64,000 nucleotides of DNA. It comes from Flavobacterium ranwuense (lineage in GTDB: Bacteria > Bacteroidota > Bacteroidia > Flavobacteriales > Flavobacteriaceae). The stretch spans positions 248,001-312,000 of the forward strand of contig NZ_SMLH01000003.1 in assembly GCF_004349315.1 (NCBI RefSeq), given 5' to 3'. Under the pieces are notes generated by a model that saw only the letters and a program-made list of their open reading frames with translations, searched no databases and was not told the origin of the DNA. A program made the position numbers and the translations under genes. Positions 61,442-64,000 of the stretch are shown here, piece by piece (position 1 is the stretch's first letter; every line of letters begins with the position of its first letter).

Positions 61442-62989
61442 TTATTGCACTTTACTAAAACCCAAATCCTGAAAATCATAACTAAAATCAGTCAACTCAG
61501 AAATTGGTTTCATGGTTAATTTAACCACCTTTCCGGTTGCATCACATTCAAAAAACAGATGCGCATCTGCATGGAAATAGGCGTTATCCCATTTAACTAC
61601 ATAATTTGTGTCTTTGTAGAAAAAAACTTCACCGGAAAGTTGAGGAGAACGTTTTGAAGCAAAGTATAATTTTCCTTTTTTTTCCGAAAGTACTGCATCT
61701 CCAAACCAATTGTCTGTATAAGTTCCAACGAAACTTTTGAAGTCTATTTTGAATTTTTCTTTTTTGTTTTTGGCTACGGTTGCCCAAACATCATCCGTTA
61801 TTTTATCAGCAGAGGCTACATTCGCTTTTATTCTATTGCTATAAATGGTAACGTAATCCTCCGATTGAATTCCCAAATAACTATCTTTTATCGTGTTGGT
61901 AATCGCTCTGAAAGCGGCCCCCGATTGCTGATTGGTCAATACAATTATCCCTAAATTTAATTCTGGTATCAAAGTCACTTGGGTAACAATTCCTTCTAAT
62001 CCGCCAGTGTGAGTGACTTGTTTATACCCTTTTACATCACTTAAAAACCAACCTAGTCCATAGGAACTAAAATGGGTATTGTAAGGAGCTGTTGTGTTTG
62101 TTGGGATTATCGTTTGTGGAGACCACATCTCATTATGCTCTTTTTTAGAAAATAATTGTTTGTTCTCTGAGCCATATTTTCCATTGTTCATTTGCATAAT
62201 CGTCCATTTGCTCAAATCATTTACGCTGGAATAAATTCCGGCGGCAGCATCAAAAAGTTGATTTTGGTAGCGTTTGATTACTTTTAGTTTTCCGTCAATA
62301 GGAACGTGAGGCGCAATGATATTTGTGGTGTCTTTCAGTCGTAAAAAAGAAGCGACGCTATTATTCATTTCTAAGGGCTTCATCATCCGTTGTTCTACAA
62401 AATCACACCAGCTCAAACCACTTGCTACGCGAATTACTTCTCCAGCAACAATGTACAGTAAATTGTCATAATCGTATTGCGTTCTAAATGCCGAAACCGG
62501 TTTTAAATACTGTAAATTCTGAATGATATCTTGTGTGGTAAAATCGCTTCCATCAGGCCAAATCATTAAATCTCCTGCGCCAAGACCTAATCCGCTGCGA
62601 TGTGTCAATAAATCCCGAATCGTAAATTCATTCGTTACATAGTCATTATACATTTTGAAATTAGGAAGGTGTTTAATGACTTTGTCATCCCATTTTACTT
62701 TTCCTTCATCTACTAAAATCGCCAAAGCGGCGCTGGTAAATGCCTTACTATTGGATGCAATTCCAAAAAGGGTATTTGCATCTACTTTTTCGTTAGTTAA
62801 AATTGATTTAACTCCATACCCTTTGGAGTGGATTACTTTTCCGTCTTTTACAATGGCTACAGCAATTCCGGGAACATTGAATGTTTTTAGCGTACGATCT
62901 ACTAATTCATCGACTTGAGTCGAACTGATTTGTGCAAAAGAAATAGTGGTTGAAATTAATGCTATTGCAACGAATAATTTATTTTTCAT
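61442..62989 (-). CDS. Exported beta-lactamase-like serine hydrolase
   Basis: A 515-aa periplasmic protein with signal peptide MKNKLFVAIALISTTISFAQ. The beta-lactamase/transpeptidase fold has S-x-x-K at S79-K82 (IASNSKAF), a YxN-like YDYDNLL, and HTGG in place of KTG (TGGLEG). An extra C-terminal domain (about 390-515; DUF3471-like) with FVGTYTDNWFGDAVLSEKKGKLYF is typical of class C-like esterases. Could be an esterase or D-aminopeptidase rather than a beta-lactamase; resistance is not implied. Confidence 0.88.
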   Translation of the reverse strand: MKNKLFVAIALISTTISFAQISSTQVDELVDRTLKTFNVPGIAVAIVKDGKVIHSKGYGVKSILTNEKVDANTLFGIASNSKAFTSAALAILVDEGKVKWDDKVIKHLPNFKMYNDYVTNEFTIRDLLTHRSGLGLGAGDLMIWPDGSDFTTQDIIQNLQYLKPVSAFRTQYDYDNLLYIVAGEVIRVASGLSWCDFVEQRMMKPLEMNNSVASFLRLKDTTNIIAPHVPIDGKLKVIKRYQNQLFDAAAGIYSSVNDLSKWTIMQMNNGKYGSENKQLFSKKEHNEMWSPQTIIPTNTTAPYNTHFSSYGLGWFLSDVKGYKQVTHTGGLEGIVTQVTLIPELNLGIIVLTNQQSGAAFRAITNTIKDSYLGIQSEDYVTIYSNRIKANVASADKITDDVWATVAKNKKEKFKIDFKSFVGTYTDNWFGDAVLSEKKGKLYFASKRSPQLSGEVFFYKDTNYVVKWDNAYFHADAHLFFECDATGKVVKLTMKPISELTDFSYDFQDLGFSKVQ

Positions 62990-63043
62990 ACTATAAATTT
63001 ATTTTTTTTAAAAATCTGAAATCATTAATCTACAATCAAAAAT

Positions 63044-63838
63044 CTAAAACCCTCTCTGTCTTTTGGCTTCAAAAATCAAGATGGCTGCTGCAACCGAAAC
63101 ATTCATAGAATCGATCTCGCCTTGCATTGGAATAATAATATTTTGAGTCGCTTCCTTTCTCCATTCTTCTGTCAATCCAGTGGCTTCCGTCCCTACGACC
63201 AAAGCGGTTGGCGTGGTGTAATCTTGCGTGTGATAGGAAGTGGAGTTTTGTAAAGTCGCACAATAAAAATTGATTTTCCTTTCTTTCAAAAAAGAAATAA
63301 TTTCTGATGTTGTTCCGGTAGCAATTTGATTGGTAAACAAACAACCTACACTGGAGCGCACAATATTTGGATTGTATAAATCGCTTTTTGGATTGGCAAT
63401 AATTACCGCATCAAGATTAGCAGCATCGGCAGTTCTTAATAAAGCGCCAATATTTCCTGGCTTTTCGGGGGCTTCAGCAACAAGAATCAATGGGTTTTCA
63501 GATAATTTTAAATCCGATAATTGCAACGATTTGGTTTTGGCTACAGCCAAAATACCCTCAGTAGTATCTCTATAAGCCAGTTTTTGATAGACTTCCTTAT
63601 TGATTTCTATCAGTTCTGCATTTTTAGATAATTGACGGGCTTCGGCTTCGGAACAAATTTCAGGTAAAAATAACAGCGTTTCTATTTCATAACCTCCTTT
63701 GATGGCAATAGAAATTTCACGTTTTCCCTCAATTAAAAAAGTTCCGGATTGTTTACGTGCTTTTGCTTTTTCCTGCAATTGCACTAAAGATTTTATATAT
63801 GGATTTTGTATCGAAGTGATTTGTTTCAAGAGGTACAA
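63044..63838 (-). CDS. TrmH-family RNA methyltransferase (SpoU)
   Basis: A 264-aa knotted (SPOUT) 2'-O-methyltransferase. The N-terminal small substrate-binding domain (LVQLQEKAKARKQSGTFLIEGKREI) is followed by the knot: NIGALLRTADAANLDAVII (motif 1), VVGTEATGLTEEWRK (motif 2) and IIPMQGEIDSMNVSVAAAILIFEAKRQ (motif 3). Acts on tRNA or rRNA; which position is not clear. A promoter element is at 63858-63865. Confidence 0.9.
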   Translation of the reverse strand: MYLLKQITSIQNPYIKSLVQLQEKAKARKQSGTFLIEGKREISIAIKGGYEIETLLFLPEICSEAEARQLSKNAELIEINKEVYQKLAYRDTTEGILAVAKTKSLQLSDLKLSENPLILVAEAPEKPGNIGALLRTADAANLDAVIIANPKSDLYNPNIVRSSVGCLFTNQIATGTTSEIISFLKERKINFYCATLQNSTSYHTQDYTTPTALVVGTEATGLTEEWRKEATQNIIIPMQGEIDSMNVSVAAAILIFEAKRQRGF

Positions 63839-63857
63839 CTATTTAATTTATAGGAAA

Positions 63858-63865
63858 CAAAGATA
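63858..63865 (-). promoter_or_regulatory. Promoter -7 element for TrmH-type gene
   Basis: CAAAGATA on the plus strand (TATCTTTG), 19 bases upstream of the ATG at 63838. Confidence 0.5.
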
Positions 63866-63969
63866 CATAGAGAAAATTCAGTTTTCTATATTTGAATTCG
63901 AATATTTATTTGGCAGGAATAGATTCATTAAATTGTGGGGGGTCAGGCTGGTTACACGAGTATTTTCTT

Positions 63970-63977
63970 TATTTTTG
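63970..63977 (+). promoter_or_regulatory. Promoter -7 element at window end
   Basis: TATTTTTG followed by CCTG, exact TAnnTTTG, 23 bases before the end of the window. A plus-strand gene probably starts just outside. Confidence 0.4.
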
Positions 63978-64000
63978 CCTGAATTATAGTCAATAGATAG

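Noticed and set aside
63900..64000. Possible RNA gene near the window end (GGGGGGTCAGGCTGG)
   Set aside because: No tRNA-like arms or terminator could be seen, and the window cuts it; only a promoter-like word is supported.

Overview
The window is a stretch of chromosome from an AT-rich member of the Bacteroidetes, most likely a Flavobacterium or close relative (family Flavobacteriaceae). The evidence is the gene content (a dnaA / low-molecular-weight phosphatase / RsmI-like group, flavobacterial-type lipoprotein and PepSY-like families, a long-form GAPDH, methylmalonyl-CoA mutase as two subunits), the near absence of Shine-Dalgarno sequences, and recurring TAnnTTTG promoter elements typical of this phylum. 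No rRNA, tRNA, CRISPR array, transposase or prophage was found. Most of the window is ordinary housekeeping DNA.

Layout. 1-8.1 kb: end of a secreted-protein gene, a family 9 glycosyltransferase, a CDGSH iron-sulfur protein, two unknown small membrane proteins, an amino-acid permease, GAPDH with an N-terminal extension and an HtrA-type protease. 8.2-12.4 kb: dapF, an acetyltransferase, mltG, a DUF2279-like protein and a lysozyme-fold protein, together a peptidoglycan-related run. 12.5-18.6 kb (minus): a PepSY-like secreted protein, then mutB and mutA (methylmalonyl-CoA mutase) split by a RelE/ParE-type toxin-antitoxin pair, a DivIC/FtsB protein and udk. 18.8-21.2 kb: Crp-type regulator, pirin, YceI and a small receiver-like protein. 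21.2-27.2 kb (minus): dienoyl-CoA reductase-like SDR, methionine aminotransferase, second PepSY-like paralogue, RsmI-like methylase, phosphotyrosine phosphatase and dnaA, with a possible origin beside dnaA. 27.4-33 kb: thioesterase, IMPACT protein, HAD phosphatase, ribD, acetyltransferase, prmC and a MacB-type permease. 33.4-42.5 kb (plus): hisS, grpE, dnaJ, an ABC-2 exporter, a sigma-54 activator without DNA-binding domain, a one-domain DEAD-like protein, a DUF2007-like protein and a Cof-type phosphatase. 42.7-50.6 kb: mtaB, FabG-like SDR, an unknown beta-propeller-like protein, PPK2, a beta-barrel protein, a MATE exporter, a prohibitin and two small proteins. 50.7-64 kb: a secreted glycine-rich protein flanked by a decayed copy of the meaB 3' end and by meaB itself, an SDR relic, AEC and MFS transporters, then a minus-strand run of EamA, Nudix, purA, Fur, RelA/SpoT, a serine hydrolase and a TrmH-type methyltransferase.

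Functional links. MutA, MutB and the MeaB GTPase form one pathway (propionyl/methylmalonyl-CoA to succinyl-CoA, B12-dependent). DnaJ and GrpE are DnaK partners. Fur, PurA and RelA/SpoT lie together, and purine supply and (p)ppGpp are metabolically linked.

The least ordinary things are: (1) a family of five dispersed intergenic elements with conserved ends and internal stems whose sequence differs but whose pairing is kept; (2) a 38-bp perfect direct repeat of the meaB 3' end bracketing a gene for a secreted glycine-zipper protein; (3) a toxin-antitoxin pair lodged between the two mutase subunit genes; (4) a sigma-54-type regulator lacking its HTH and with an altered GAFTGA loop, next to an exporter and a one-domain DEAD protein; (5) a DnaJ that has lost one of its two zinc centres.
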